A stretch of 64,000 nt of DNA from the NCBI GenBank assembly GCA_029204225.1, contig CM055101.1:32429683-32493682 (forward strand). The letters are read 5' to 3'. The stretch comes from Diphasiastrum complanatum (Eukaryota; Streptophyta; Lycopodiopsida; Lycopodiales; Lycopodiaceae). Positions 11,242 to 23,435 of the stretch are shown one piece after another (the stretch's first letter is position 1; every line of letters starts with the position of its first letter). The position numbers and the translations under genes are program-made. The notes beneath the pieces are model-generated. The model was given only the letters and a program-made list of their open reading frames with translations, was not told the DNA's origin and made no database searches.

Positions 11242-12681
11242 ATGTCTCGCGACTATGCTGAATCTTCTAATCCGACTCCTCCACGAATGGAACGAAGAAT
11301 TCCACGTATCGATGCACCAAAGTACAATGGCGAATCTGACCCAGTCCAATTTCTCCAAGACTTAGATAATGCATGACGTTTTTATAGAGATACCTCTGAA
11401 ACTGAAAAGCTTCACCTATTTCCCATGGTACTCTATGGCACCGCCAAGGAGTGGTACTTGAATCTTGAAGCTCCTGATCTTGCTTCTTGGACCACTCTCA
11501 AGGACGCTCTCATCAAGCGTTTCAAACCATCCAAACTGACTCAGAGCCCGTTCATTCAAATTACTCATATCAAGATGCGTCACAAAGAGTTTGTTCGAAA
11601 CTACATTGAGCATTTTAAACGTCTCAAAGTAGAATGTGTTGATGAAAATATCTCTGAACGAATGGCCATAAAACTATTTTTAGTTGGATTGCCAAAAAAC
11701 ATCCGCCGTGAACTCAAACCAGTTGACCTTTATGATCAACTTAAAAATGTGATGACTGATGCTATCCGTGAAGAAGACGAAGGTTCCGACGATGACTTTG
11801 ACCATCATGAAAAGAAATCTAAGAATCCGGACCGTCCTAATCACCCAAAATCTAATAATATTGCTCAGTCTTCTGAACTTCTACATCAAATGGAAACCTG
11901 GCAAAAAGCTCAACAATCTCATATGGATAAACTCACTGCCGATTTTCAAACCGCCATGAAACAGATTGCTGAGAAATCTTTTCCAGCAAGGGAAAATGTC
12001 TGGTGTCCAATCTGCTCACAGCATCACACTGCTAATGAATGCCCTCAACTACAAAATCATTTTCCAGCAGTCACCAGACCAACCATCTATCGAGCTTACC
12101 GCCCATACCCACCACAACAACCTCTGCCACAACCAGGGGTTTACCAACCACGACCACCTGCACCAAATCAATACCCATCCACATGTCAACAGTTTGTTGG
12201 TAACCAACCTGCCCCACAAAACGTTGTCCATTATCTTGATCCGAATACCATCGATCCGGCCACCTACTATGTGGAAGATAATACTCAACCGCAATACTCT
12301 ACTGAAATGGTTGTTTATTATACCTATGATTCTAATGCTCAACCGATGGATCCCAATGTCCAAGCTTACAACCCAAACCAAGCTGTCTTTGCCACACATC
12401 AACTACCCGCAATACGAGGATGCTTTATCTGTGCAGGTAAACATCCTAGTATTCGTTGCCTAGATAAACTCCGCTTTTCTCCAACTTGTGAAAACTGTGG
12501 TATTGAACATCACGTGAAGGACTGCCCATCCCGATCTAAGCCAACCACTCCTGTCTGTTTAGTGCAAGTAGAAACCTTACCAATCGAAACACATCCTGCT
12601 TGGGTCTTGACTCGGGCACAAACCCAACGCCAAACCCCTACACTTGCACCCAGCAAAACTCAACCGCAGCGGTTCCTCTAA
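11242..12681 (+). pseudogene. Gypsy gag polyprotein (one in-frame stop)
   Basis: The start MSRDYAESSN is chosen because it directly precedes the conserved RIDAPKYNGESDPVQFL entry to the Gag domain. The core shows LYGTAKEWYLNL, the WTTLKDALIKRF helix and FVRNYIEHFKRLK, a retrotrans_gag pattern. A Pro/Gln/Tyr-rich linker follows. Near the C-terminus are two zinc-knuckle-like motifs (CFICAGKHPSIRC, and CENCGIEHHVKDC at about 12490-12525), plus an extra CPICSQHHTANEC at about 12004-12045. A single TGA at 11374-11376, where Trp or Arg is expected, interrupts an otherwise open frame of about 480 codons. Gag would form the virus-like particle and bind element RNA. Confidence 0.9.
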
Positions 12682-13916
12682 GTGATGATTCAACCCCGAT
12701 AGTTTATCCTCACCCATCTGAAGAAATTCGGCTGCATCATGAGTATCGCCAACAAATTCGCAATGCCGACCAATAATCTTCCTCTTCCCATAAAGTACCT
12801 CACAAGCCCTTTGAAAGCAAAACCCTTGAAGGTACCGAAGTCTGGGGAGATTTACCACAAGCCAATGTCACCCTTCCCTTCCATATACTCTGAAAGCATG
12901 CTAGCCATTGGAAACAACAGATCCAATCCAATACCACCACCACTATTGACGAGTTGTCTGAACTGCCCTTACATCTAACCAATCCACTCAGCGAACGAGA
13001 CAACATCAAAATCCCAACTACCCATCATCAATCCCACATTTTCACATCCCTCATGATGGAATGGAATCTGAGAGACAAGCTAGTCAAACCTACCTGTCAG
13101 CTTCGAATGGCTGATCAAAGTGTGGTCCGACCTACCGGTTTCCTTCCGCACGTGCCGATCAAACTAGGAGTTCTCAAGTTTTCTGTTGATCTTGTAGTAC
13201 TTGATATTCCCAATTATGCCTATTCTTATGAATTACTACTTGGTCGTCCGTGGCTCACCAATGCACGAGTCGTTCATGACTGGAGCAAAGGCCGAGTCAC
13301 TTTTGGTAATCGTGACAGTTCTGTCACCATTGACTCAATGGGTAAACTCAAACATGCACGCATCCATGACGAGGGATCCTCAACCACCAACTCAGTATTT
13401 GAGCCATACCAATCCAACCACAAAAAAGGTCATTATGTTAAATCTACTGATATCATAAACTGGAGTCACAGTCTAGCTACCATTGATTGTGTGAATGCCG
13501 ATTACTGTGCTCAACATCAGGATAATTGTACCTCTCCACACCTGATCGATCACGACCAATTACCTGATCTGGATACACCCATCATCAATATCAATTTTAT
13601 TGATATTTTTCCACACCATGATGAGCTGCTAAATGTTGCATGGCTACCTACTAATGAATCAGACGATTTATTCATTGATGACGAGAACGTCTTACAAATT
13701 CAGAATTGCCCAGAAGATATGGACATTTCTAATATTCAGATCCTCAACTATATGAAAGCACTTCCCTTGAAGACCTATCTGCAACATGCTTCCAAGGTGC
13801 AATCTGTTGCCAAGGTTGGTCCAATCTCTATTGAAAGTATTTTGAAAATCCTAGAGAGAGAGATTGTTGACGCATCAACCATGGCAACAACCAATCCACA
13901 TGTTTGCAACTTCTAA
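12682..13916 (+). pseudogene. Gypsy protease-region remnant
   Basis: In a different frame from gag, this holds the retropepsin-like body: LRMADQSVVRPTGFLPHVP, then LLLGRPWLTNARVVHDW near 13230-13290. The catalytic DSG/DTG triad expected before LRMADQS is not visible in any frame (13010-13090), so the active site seems deleted or mutated. A long acidic tail of unknown role runs to the stop at 13916. No RT follows on this strand; the matching RT is at 8328-9590 on the other strand. Confidence 0.75.
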
Positions 13917-14555
13917 CGATTGAAAATTACTCTATACTCTTCAAAAATATTGTTACGCATCTAAATACAAATTGCATACTGATAAATAATAGCTTACGGA
14001 TCTTCAAATTCTGCAATGGATATTGCAACCGACATCTTCTAACGTAGAGGGTATGCCAACATTCAAATTGTGTTATTCAATTCAACACGGATAGCATTCC
14101 ATCATGAAGCAACTATTTATTGAGATGTCATATTTCTCGCAGGATCCCATGTCTCTTCTCTCAAAACGGCCACGAACAAATTCACCACACTCTACAAAAC
14201 ATGCTCGTAGGTCACCCAAAAAATGCTTTTCGACAAGACTCATAGTAGCTGTTTTTATATCTTTCATGTTGAATTACTAGAAATTGTCAATCATTGTTCA
14301 ATTGCAAATATATTAGAGATACTCTACATCAAAATGCACAAATCTCAAAACATGCTTATGTAACAGGTTGAGTGATTGTCCTTCACTTACGTGAAAATAT
14401 TGGTACCTAAAATGACGATCATACATATGAGAAAATTTGTCCCCTCTAAATGTTTGATAGCTTTAATTTATGTCGTTCATTGTCAACCCACACTTGAAAT
14501 AAATGTTCCTTAAATTCATTATCATTCCTCTTTTACTTACTTTCACGTTTGCACC
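13917..14555. other. Unassigned sequence after the gypsy protease
   Basis: AT-rich, no credible gene. No second LTR of the 808-bp family is found here, so the element's right-hand end is undefined. Confidence 0.4.
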
Positions 14556-14848
14556 CTTTTGTTGGCTGGACAAGATTGCATTGCCCATTATTGATACCCC
14601 TTTGCTGGTGGGACAAGATTGCATTGCCAGTTATTCATGCTTGCATTTATTTTCAACACCCTGTGCACTCCCTGCACCATGGCAGGGAGTGCATCAAGGG
14701 CTGAGAATCAAGAAAAAACTTATATAAATCTTTTTCCTTGGTTCTCAACCTTAGATGCACTTCCTAGCATGGTGTAGGGAGTGCACAAGGGTGCGGTGTT
14801 ATTCATACCCTTTTGCTGGTGGGACCAGATTGCATTGCCAGTTATTCT
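14556..14848. repeat. Hairpin/MITE-like structure flanked by direct repeats
   Basis: Two arms (14655-14717 and 14731-14800) are imperfect inverted repeats around an AT spacer (TTATATAAAT). Each arm also holds a smaller palindrome (GCACTCCCTGCACC with its GGCAGGGAGTGC partner). A phrase of about 36 bp (GCTGGTGGGACAAGATTGC, then ATTGCCAGTTATT) flanks the hairpin on both sides at about 14601-14639 and 14813-14848. A third degenerate copy lies at 14556-14597. It could be a MITE or a precursor of small RNA. Confidence 0.75.
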
Positions 14849-14852
14849 CGTA

Positions 14853-14930
14853 TTATGTCGTAAATGCTTTCCCATAATGCTAAAATTGTTAGTTATGTCG
14901 TAAATGCTTTCCCATAATGCTAAAATTGTT
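14853..14930. repeat. 39-bp tandem duplication
   Basis: Two nearly perfect adjoining copies contain TTATGTCGTAAATGC and TTTCCCATAATGC. The pair is bounded by an inverted GTATTATGTCG / CGACTAACATAATAC arrangement, so it may be a small foldback unit close to the gene promoter. Confidence 0.85.
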
Positions 14931-15269
14931 CGACTAACATAATACGACAATATTGCATGGAAAGGCCTTTGTGCTACCTACAATACCACATCTTTATTTA
15001 CTTTTGTTAATTAAGGAGTTGCACAAGGCATTGGTCCTTAATTAGGGTTTGTGGCTTCACTTCAGCAGCAGCAGCAGCTTCATTTTGTGTGGATCGTGCC
15101 TCAGCAACAGAAGATGGGCAATGGCGGGGAGGCATCACAGTGCGTCGGAAAGAGATGTTGCGGATGGCAGAGAAAGCGATCGTAATGTCTTGGAAAGAGA
15201 TATGGCGGATGGCAGAGGAGTGATCATAGAATGTGATTTCTGAAACCAAAAGGTGCGGATATATAATTA
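14931..15269 (+). promoter_or_regulatory. Promoter and 5' UTR of the SET/MYND gene
   Basis: About 340 bp upstream of the start codon. A telo-box-like TTAGGGTTT lies at about 15041-15049, a motif common in promoters of plant housekeeping and ribosome-related genes. A (CAG)n stretch lies at about 15063-15078. A TATA-like ATATATAATTA lies at about 15259-15269, but it is probably too close to the ATG to be the core promoter. Out-of-frame short ORFs occur upstream of the start. Exact transcription start cannot be read. Confidence 0.5.
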
Positions 15270-18200
15270 ATGGTGGGGTTGCAGGCAGCTGCAGCCATAG
15301 CCGCTGGCTCTGACCTCGGCCCTAGCGATGGCCTTCCTCCCCTCGCAGCTGCCCTCTCCGACTCCCTCTTGCCATCCCGCTGTGCTGCATGCTTCCGTCC
15401 CCTCGCCTCTGCTGCTGCTGGATCGATGAACTACAGCCATGGCATTGGATCCAGAACCTTGTTGGTGTCAGGAAGTGAAGAGGGAATTGAGAGCCCTTTG
15501 AGGTGTGAGGGGGCTTGCCAAGGCGCTGTTGCCTATTGCAGCCATATCTGCTTGAAATCCGATCTCAACATTCATCATAGAAGTGGGGAATGCCACTTAC
15601 TAGCTCTAATTGCCAATTCCCATCTCGCTTCCTCTCCTTTGCAGCAAACGGCAGGGCAGCTGAAAGATCATACAAACATCAGAACCAAATCTTCAGAGGT
15701 TGTAGTAGCGGCTTCAGTGCATGTGCAAGGCGTGGAAGGAGCCTTTTCAACATCAATAACTAAGCCTTGCAATGGAGATTTAGATTTATTGCCTGTCAAG
15801 GTTCGTTGTTGCGAAGACTCAGAGAAAGTGAGGGATGGGGAGGCATACGAGACACAGGATGATGAAGCGGGCGTTGGTAGGGAGGATTTGAAAAGCAGGT
15901 GGGCGGGGAGGACAAGTTTTTCAGAGCTGAGCGGGACCTGTGATGTACGAGCAGCTCTTCGCCTTTTAATGTACCACCAGGACTCCAACAATTTGGCTGA
16001 CTTCTCGGATATCAGTCGGGAAAGTACATCAAGGATTGGAGGTCTACTCAGCAATAGCACTACCCTACTTAAAAGAAACAATGCAGATGAGACAGAGTGC
16101 CAAAGCAATATTGTGATTCCTTCAGGTGCCACATACCCTTATGAAGGGCCTGGCACAGACCAAGCTGTGCAGAACTCTTTAGGAGAAGATTCCAACTCTC
16201 TAGCTACTTTCTCTAGGGATGAGGATATAGAGCTGGCCTTGCAGGTAAGGGAGGCGTCAATGCTTATGTTACTCGCCAGGGAATTGGCTAATGAATATAA
16301 TGCAAAAGGCTTAGACAGGAGGGATCAATGCTCATCCTCCTTTCCAACTAAAGAACAGTGTGGAAGCAGGCTTGACGAAGAAGTGCTCTGTCAAGTAATC
16401 ACAAATGGAGTGCAAGTTCAGATGGATGAGTATAGCAGATCAAGACTGGTGAATATAGTAACCCACCCTGATCCGTTGGAAGGAATGCAGAACAACAGAC
16501 TGATCTTGGGCTCAGCAGTATATGGACCCTTGTTTTCTTGGCTCAATCACAGCTGTAGACCCAATGCTTCCTACAGATTTGGCTATGCATGTTTATCTGA
16601 ACTGATTTCTGAAGTTGAGTTTGGAAATATCCAAAAGTCCAGTGAATTAGCTTGTGAGCCTTTGTTAGAAATTCCACAAGATGCCTCTACAATGATGGAA
16701 CCGACGGACTTTCATATTGGACGGGTAAAGTCAGATCAACCAGGTAGAACTTGCGTATAAATTCAGGAATTTTACTCTTTTGTTTTGAATAGTACACTCA
16801 TTTGCTATTTGTTGATTATTGCGATGCTTGAGCTCTTCATGGGAGAACATAATTACATTGCTTGTAGGGCATTGTCTATAACTGATCTTCAATAATCTTA
16901 AGGAGATTGCATTGTTCATGTATTATAGTCTTTCGGTGCTTCTTGTGATGTAATAATTTATGAATCTATTTATAACTTGGTATTAGAGCACTCTCTTAAG
17001 TGGTTGGGAAGGGGCTAATGCTTCTATTTCTTTGATTTTTTAATTATTCCTAGTCGTTTTCTCTCTGTCACAAGTCTTTATCTGGCCACTTTCTCTTTTG
17101 GGAATCCCAATCTTAAAAGACTGTGATTTTGAGTCAAAAAGTCATCTTTTTCGTACTTTTCGTGACGAAAGTTGGAACTACAATGTTCATGACCGAAGCA
17201 AGACTATTGATCTGAGTTTCATGTCAAACAGACCTCTAGATCAATACTTATTGCTAAGCAAGTTATTTGGTCAAAAGAGGAGGTTTACTTTTCTATCATG
17301 TATATGATTAGATCTAGTTGTGCTGGTTGTTCTATGATTCTTAAGATCCATTTTCTATCCAATGCAAATTTCTTGCAAAGTCAAACTGTATCCCGTTTTC
17401 TGTTTTACAAGATTCTATTTACATTCTATTTAGGGATCTTCATGTTACAATTCAAACTTTTATTGCAAGATACAAGGAGTCACTTGGCCAAAACAAGAAA
17501 TATTTTGTTTTTTGCAAAACGATTTTGTTATATGGATTCTCCTATTCTTTGTTGTTTCACGAGTTGATAGCACTCTTTACAAGTCATTAATTAGGCATTG
17601 CTACCAAAAAATATTGAGCTTTGAAGTTTCTTCACATTTTTTGGCACTTCATTTTTTCGTCACTTGTCCCATAGTAAGACGCTCCTATTGCAGTTTACGT
17701 TTTGCCCCTCAGTTTGTTAGATTCCTATATAATCCCTAGGGAGCCTTATGATCGACACTTTCCTTTTGATCTTGAGCTTTTCCTCTCCTTCCTGCTGCCG
17801 TTCTATAAGTTTGTGTTGTATGGAGTTGTTGAGAAGTTGTTCAACTTCTAGTACAATGGGATGATCGCCCTATTGGTTAAGCTACCTGGGAGTTTCTAGA
17901 TGTGTTTTCTCAGTCCTTTTTTTACACGAGTGGGCCCATGCTCTTCAGAAGGTTGTCAAAAATCAAGCTGCATCTGCTTTTGCTATTTCTAACTCTGATG
18001 TTAATTTTATGAAGATGACTTTATTTTGCATATGTTTAAAGCATTTCACATACATGCTTTCTAAACATCACTACTGGGTTTAAGAAGAAAAGTTCTCTGC
18101 GCATCCTAGCTTAGCAAACTCTCCTATGTACACAGTTTCTGATGACATTCTTGAAGGGAGCTGGTATCATTTGACGAAAAGCTTATATATTTGAAGTAAA

Positions 18201-21200
18201 TAAATTTGAACTTGACCATCTTTGCCTGCTTTCTAATCCTTGAAATGTTTTACATGCAAGATATCATTGTTTTATAACTCCGGAAATTTTGTTTGTGCAT
18301 GAGTGTGCTAGTTAGAACCTACTTGATGTAAGCCAAAGGTCTAGTGCAATTATATGTCTACTTGCAATTTGAACCTGCAATCTTCTCATGTAGTATCATA
18401 GAACATTATAATGATGAACGCACATGTCTAGTGCTCTCTTGTAGGTGTGGTTTTTGTATAGAAAAACATTCTTCTTGGATGACAGAGATTATATTTGAAA
18501 GCATGCAACTTGCAAATTTAAACGAGCAATGTTTAGCAAGATGGTTGATAATTTTTTCATATTCTTAGATTTCATGGCACCTGATCATGGTATTGAGTCT
18601 CACATGGAATAAACTACATTTGGAATGTACACTGATTGATTGCCATTTGCTCGAGAAGTACAGGTGCAACGACAGGACTCGGTACTTTGAAAAGCATGGG
18701 GCCTTGTGTCTTTGTACGTTCTATTCTTCCAATAACAGTTGGAGAGGAGGTTTGCGTAGCATATATAGATCTCTTGAAGCCAAAGGTTATCTCAAAACTC
18801 ACATGTAATGCACATTCTGGTTGCTTTAATATTGTTTTTTTCATGTCAATAAATTCTTTAATATATTCTTTGAGCCTTGAAGATCTTCCAACCAATCGAT
18901 CACGTTTCATTCAGCTGTCCAATAGTCCGAGACACATCTGTGCACACCTGCTTTACTCTGATTTAGTTTGTATTAATGGCTAAGTTAGCTTGAAGACATT
19001 TTCAGATTCGGAATAGCCATCTTGTTTCATCAGGTCACTAGAAAAGTAGAGCTATGGGAAAAATACTGTTTCCAGTGTGAATGCCCAAGATGTTCCCAAG
19101 TCCCAGTCAGCTATTCAGATAAACTCTTGGAAGCAGTGAGGCATTGTTGCGTACATCAAAACTCTTTTCAGGTAAGAATGCTACTGAAAGACTATGGCTA
19201 CACTACGAACACTATCTCTATGGGAGACTGCAATAAAAAATCTGATAGTTAATATTGAGATTTTTTATTTCTTGCTATTTTTTGACAGATGTGTGTAGGA
19301 CTGGATGATTTCCACTTTCTAAGCTGTTTTTATTTGGATTCTCATACAAGTATATTCAAATTTGGTGAGATACTTTGCCTTTCAATTTTTGAAGGATATG
19401 CTGCCAGGGTCCATACAAACTTGGTGCTCATATGCTCGTCAACAAGACGCAGCTGTAGCAGTGGAAAAAGTTGAGCAGTTACTCCTGGACCAAGTCGAAA
19501 GTGTAGTTTCTGCTTTTTCGTCATATGAATATCTAAGAACCTGCTGTAATAGATTGGAGCAACTTCTTCTAAATCACGTTTGTACTGTTTCTGAAACCAT
19601 GTTGCATACCACTGAAATCTGTTGTCTCAATGATTCTGAAGACATGGATGAAGGTGTATGTGGCTGCAACTACTTATGTAGAAAGTGCAGGGGAGATTCT
19701 GTGACAGACACTTTAATCAATTATGAAGACTCTTCCAGTCGTCAGCTGAATGCGAAGTGCTTGAAGCTCTCCTTCATGCATCATGCTTGTTTAGATGGGT
19801 ATATAGTATTGGCATGTGCCTACAAGCTTCTTGCAAGTAAAGTTTCAGCATCAGGTATGTGATAGGTCTGATTGCTTACTGCTAGTTCAAGCTATATCTG
19901 AAGTGGATCATCATTTTCTCTGGATCTTCAATCAGCTGCACTATCTGTTATCGTTCTTAATGACATATGATAACACCTGGAATTTCAGGAATACAGAGCC
20001 TTGAGCTGGGAAGTGGAGATATAGTTGAGGATACAGAGATTTCTCCAAAGCGTCTATTATTTTCCAATCAACGGACAGAACAGTCTTCTCTATCTGATAG
20101 ACACGTGCACGATGGTGATGTTCAAAATAGGAATGTACCAGCTTGTGCACACTATACCAGAGCAGCTGCAGCATATGCTGTGTTGTTGTCTAGTGTTGTC
20201 CAACATCTCTTTTGTGCTGGTGAGTATGGCTTGGTTTTTTCACTTGTGTTTTTCTGGATTGATGCTGCAGAGGCCTTACTCAGATGGGCATATGTCAGCA
20301 AGAAAGAGCTGGCATCACTTACTGAAAGTAGGTCTACAATCTATGAATGTGACAAAGCATCAAACTTGAAACTAAATTTAAGACTTGCTGGAGTCCTGGA
20401 ACAGGCAGCAGACAATGTACTGAGACAAAACAGCATGGGATTGGCTTGCCCTAATGTGGGCATGCTTTCTGAAAAAGAGGCAATGGAACAAATATCTAAC
20501 CTCACCTTTCACAAGACTAATTGCAATTTTTCAGATAACCCTTTCGACGAATCACTTCAAAATATGCAACTATCTAGGGCCTATATACTCTCATTATGTG
20601 CTCTAGAAGCATCTGTGCAGGAGGTTTGGCCCTTTCTAAAGGTTCACTCGCCTCTCTTAGAATCCATTTTGGATCCTATACACTGTAAATGGCATGAAAA
20701 AGCCTCAAAAGTGGCAAGGACTAATTTAGAAGATGGAGCAGAATTCTTAGCTCCTGCAAGTTCCCAGTATCAATGTATCTCAGCTTCTATGAAACGGCCT
20801 TGTTCCATGCCAAAACCTACTGACGTTTCTCATCATAAAAGAAGAAGGTTTGGATACAGCAAATGTTTCTGCAGCCACCATTTTGATCCCTCGAAAACAG
20901 TAACAAACTCCTTACTCAATGGCCGTGTTGATTTCCTTTCTCACACTTTGGAATCCACTTGGAAGAGTGAATGTCGGAAATTCTTGGAAGAATCAGGCAA
21001 GGGGAAACCAAAGCAAGCAGGTAACTTTGTCGATGAGGGTGAGATTGAAGACTCTAGTATCTTCATATCAGCATTGTCATCTAATCAAGATGATCGTTCT
21101 ATTATTCTTTGTGCTTATCGTTGTCTTCATCTTACTAAGCATCTTCTGCATGTTTGTTATGGACCGACACACTCTCTGGTGGAGTACGTTGAACACTTGA

Positions 21201-21229
21201 TATCTTTGATAAGTAAGAAATTCATGTGA
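15270..21229 (+). CDS. SDG41: SET and MYND domain lysine methyltransferase, SDG41-like, five exons
   Basis: Best exon model: 15270-16743, 18664-18785, 19034-19171, 19395-19854, 19989-21229, all GT-AG with matching phases, giving 1144 residues. An alternative exon 2 start at 18676 also keeps phase. The protein has a MYND-like zinc finger (Cys38, Cys41, Cys79, Cys83, Cys90, Cys94, His102/103, Cys108). A long low-complexity insert of about 300 residues follows, then the SET motif NHSCRPN at 426-432, GEEV at 518-521 with Tyr525, and a post-SET cysteine cluster CFQCECPRC at 544-552. The split SET around MYND is the SMYD-type plan, in which the enzyme moves methyl groups from SAM to lysines. The start is chosen because PPLAAALSDSLLPSRCAACF right after it resembles the N-terminus of plant SDG41-type proteins as I remember them. 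It is longer than I recall for angiosperm relatives, mainly through the exon 1 insert. The C-terminal third is helical, TPR-like at best. No stop or frameshift is seen. Substrate is unknown. Confidence 0.87.
16744..18663 (+). other. Intron 1 of the SET/MYND gene (1920 bp)
   Basis: The donor CAG|GTAGAA at 16744 and acceptor TACAG at 18663 join in phase 1. The intron is AT-rich and holds only short chance ORFs. No clear transposon is recognised in it. The other introns are short: 18786-19033, 19172-19394 and 19855-19988. Confidence 0.8.
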
Positions 21230-22023
21230 TTCAAGGTATTTTGGTTTTTGATTTGTTATGTATGATGAAAAACTGCTATGAAGTTGGGATATAACGGCTA
21301 TGTAAGTGTACATACTGGGTTAGTAAAAATCCCCATTTTCTGTATTACATCAATTTCCAAGTAGCAATGTTTTATGGTACCTTTCGAATTGCCTTTTCGG
21401 ACTGTGTTTGAATCAAATTTGAATCGGGAAAGAATCGGCTTCTCCAGGTTTGAATCGGCGAATCGGTTTTAGGTTTTTTTGTTTGTTTGTTAACATTAAT
21501 GTCACGCCACACATATTACATATTCCGATGTACCATGTGTATGGTTAGTAGTAAATTAGCAAATGTTCAATGATTCGAATTTCACGAAAGTGATTATGTA
21601 TACCATGTGCATGGTGTAACTTTTAACTATTAACAAGTAATAGATTGTAGTACTAACTTCTAATAGCTTACAGGTAACAATACTAAGTAGTAAGTACTAA
21701 CTTCGAAATATTAACTCTTAAGTTACTGTGAGCACAAATCTCACTCGACATTCAACATTGATATATTCCACATTTGAACATTACCAAAATGTAAATTTGT
21801 TACCTGAGTTTGTTATCATATATGTAGTTCTAACTCATCAATAAATGCCAAATGGTAATAACGTACACATGATAACAAATTATTATCTGCTAGTAATGAG
21901 TCTCAATTTTATAACCTCAAACCTTAAAAGCCAACTCCTAAATTCTATAAACTAACCAAAATGCTAAATGCCAAATGGGCTAGTCTCCGGGGTCTTGGGA
22001 CTTGGACCAATGCAGACTAAAGC
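21230..22023. other. 3' flank of the SET/MYND gene
   Basis: AT-rich sequence with no gene. Repeated words GAATCGG (21425-21470) and ACCATGTG[TC]ATGGT (21532-21548, 21601-21616) are visible. No canonical AATAAA was found close to the stop codon. Confidence 0.4.
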
Positions 22024-23435
22024 CTAATGTAGTCCCTTCCTAGTCACCAGTGGAAGTTGTGACCTGCTCGCACGTGCAAGCTTAGGAGCAGGATCCTCGT
22101 CAATGCTATCAACATCATCAGATGGATCACTCTCATCCTTCGAGAAATACTTGTTGACTTCATCTTCCGAGGTTTTTGTGTCGTGTTCGTCTTCTAGTGG
22201 CTCCACGTCCTCGTGGGCTCGAGAAGTGGAAGCCTCTCCCCCTGTCCTGTGACGTGCAGGTGCAGCAACCTATATGCTAGGTCCTGCACGTAGGGATTGG
22301 CAAAGGGTTACAATTCACATCTTACAAGTTTAAAATCACAAGTTTTAATTATAAAGTTAGAACTTAGAACATGGGATGAAGCTCAAAGTTCAAACTTTCA
22401 ATTTGCAAGGGCCCAAGCCTCAAGGGCTAATTCAAAGCTTGAAATTGGAACTTGAAATTCATCTGCAAACATCAAGGCGTCATCATGGAGTAGCGCATAC
22501 ACGTCCTCCTCCTCCTGTGACCTTGGTGGTAGGTCTAGAACGTTCATCACATCAGTTTCATCTGGATTTACTTGTAGTATGTAGAACAACACGTGTAGAA
22601 TGTCACTAAAACTTCAAATTAGAGTTAGACTTTTAAATTTTCTAAAGTATTTAGTATTTATTGTTTATTATTAAGTTATAAAAATATAGTTCAGATTCAT
22701 AGTTGAAAGTTCAAACTTCAAATTTGAGTGTTCAAACACACTTGCAACTTTCAAATTACAATTTACCTATATAGGCTCCCTCGTTTCCTTTAGCTTATTC
22801 AGAAGCCGCAGATGGGCGAGCACATACACCAACCTGTCTAATTGTGCAACACTGAGCATGTTCTTTCTCTACTTATGAATCAGAGAGAATACACTCCAAT
22901 TCCTCTCGCATGTAACCGTTGTGCAATCCTGTGAGAGAATGAGTACGACGAGCTCCTGCAATCGAGGAACATCACCCCCATACTTGTCCAATCATGAAAC
23001 AAGGCGCAATTGTCCTTCTCTGAGCCACACTCTTGGACACCCAAACACAAAGAGTCTCGCGCATGCACAATGCACATTGAAGATCATTCATGAGTGAGTC
23101 TTATGCAGTGCCGAGTGACAATGTGGCCACTCTTCTCATTGGGATTCAAGATTGACTAAGGACTTTAAAAAATGACAAATGGTATACAATTGTCATGACT
23201 TATACTTGAAGACATTGAGATCATCCTTGAGTGAATCCTGTATGACAGGATCAGGATAGACCATCTCAATGTATGTGCGCCATCCTTGTCGGAGCTCTGC
23301 ATCATGGAACTGATCTTCATTCCTCCATAGAGAGTGAAGAATGCAAGCCATAACATGTAGAGGCTGATGGAACCACTCCCACCTGGCTTGCCACATTTCT
23401 CTTATTTCTTCAACCCTATAAAATTTGAAAACCAT
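22024..23435 (-). pseudogene. hAT transposase C-terminal remnant
   Basis: On the minus strand, a WFHQPLHVMACILHSLW block at 23300-23400 matches the PLH(A/V)-A-x-FLNP-type region of hAT transposases. The dimerisation domain follows at about 22800-22985 (VPRLQELVVLILSQ, CERNWSVFSLIHK, RLVYVLAHLRLL). Farther left is a C-terminal acidic tail (SDDVDSIDEDPAPKLARASR, 22050-22130). Stops at about 23198, 23085 and 22870 and one or more frame changes show it is dead. The N-terminal zinc finger and DDE residues are not found. Terminal inverted repeats and 8-bp duplications were not located. A live hAT transposase would cut and paste the element in the nucleus. Confidence 0.85.

Noticed and set aside
12049-12402. 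Minus-strand ORF over the gag region
   Set aside because: Antisense shadow of the Pro/Gln-rich part of gag.
15049-15243. ORF upstream of the SET/MYND gene as an N-terminal exon
   Set aside because: It has no SET or MYND features, and the ATG at 15270 starts a text matching the expected N-terminus.
15668-16132. 154-codon minus-strand ORF
   Set aside because: Shadow of exon 1 of the SET/MYND gene.
19289-19474. ORF after an acceptor-like TTGACAG as alternative exon 4
   Set aside because: It is out of phase with exon 3 and hits a stop; the acceptor at 19394 keeps the frame.
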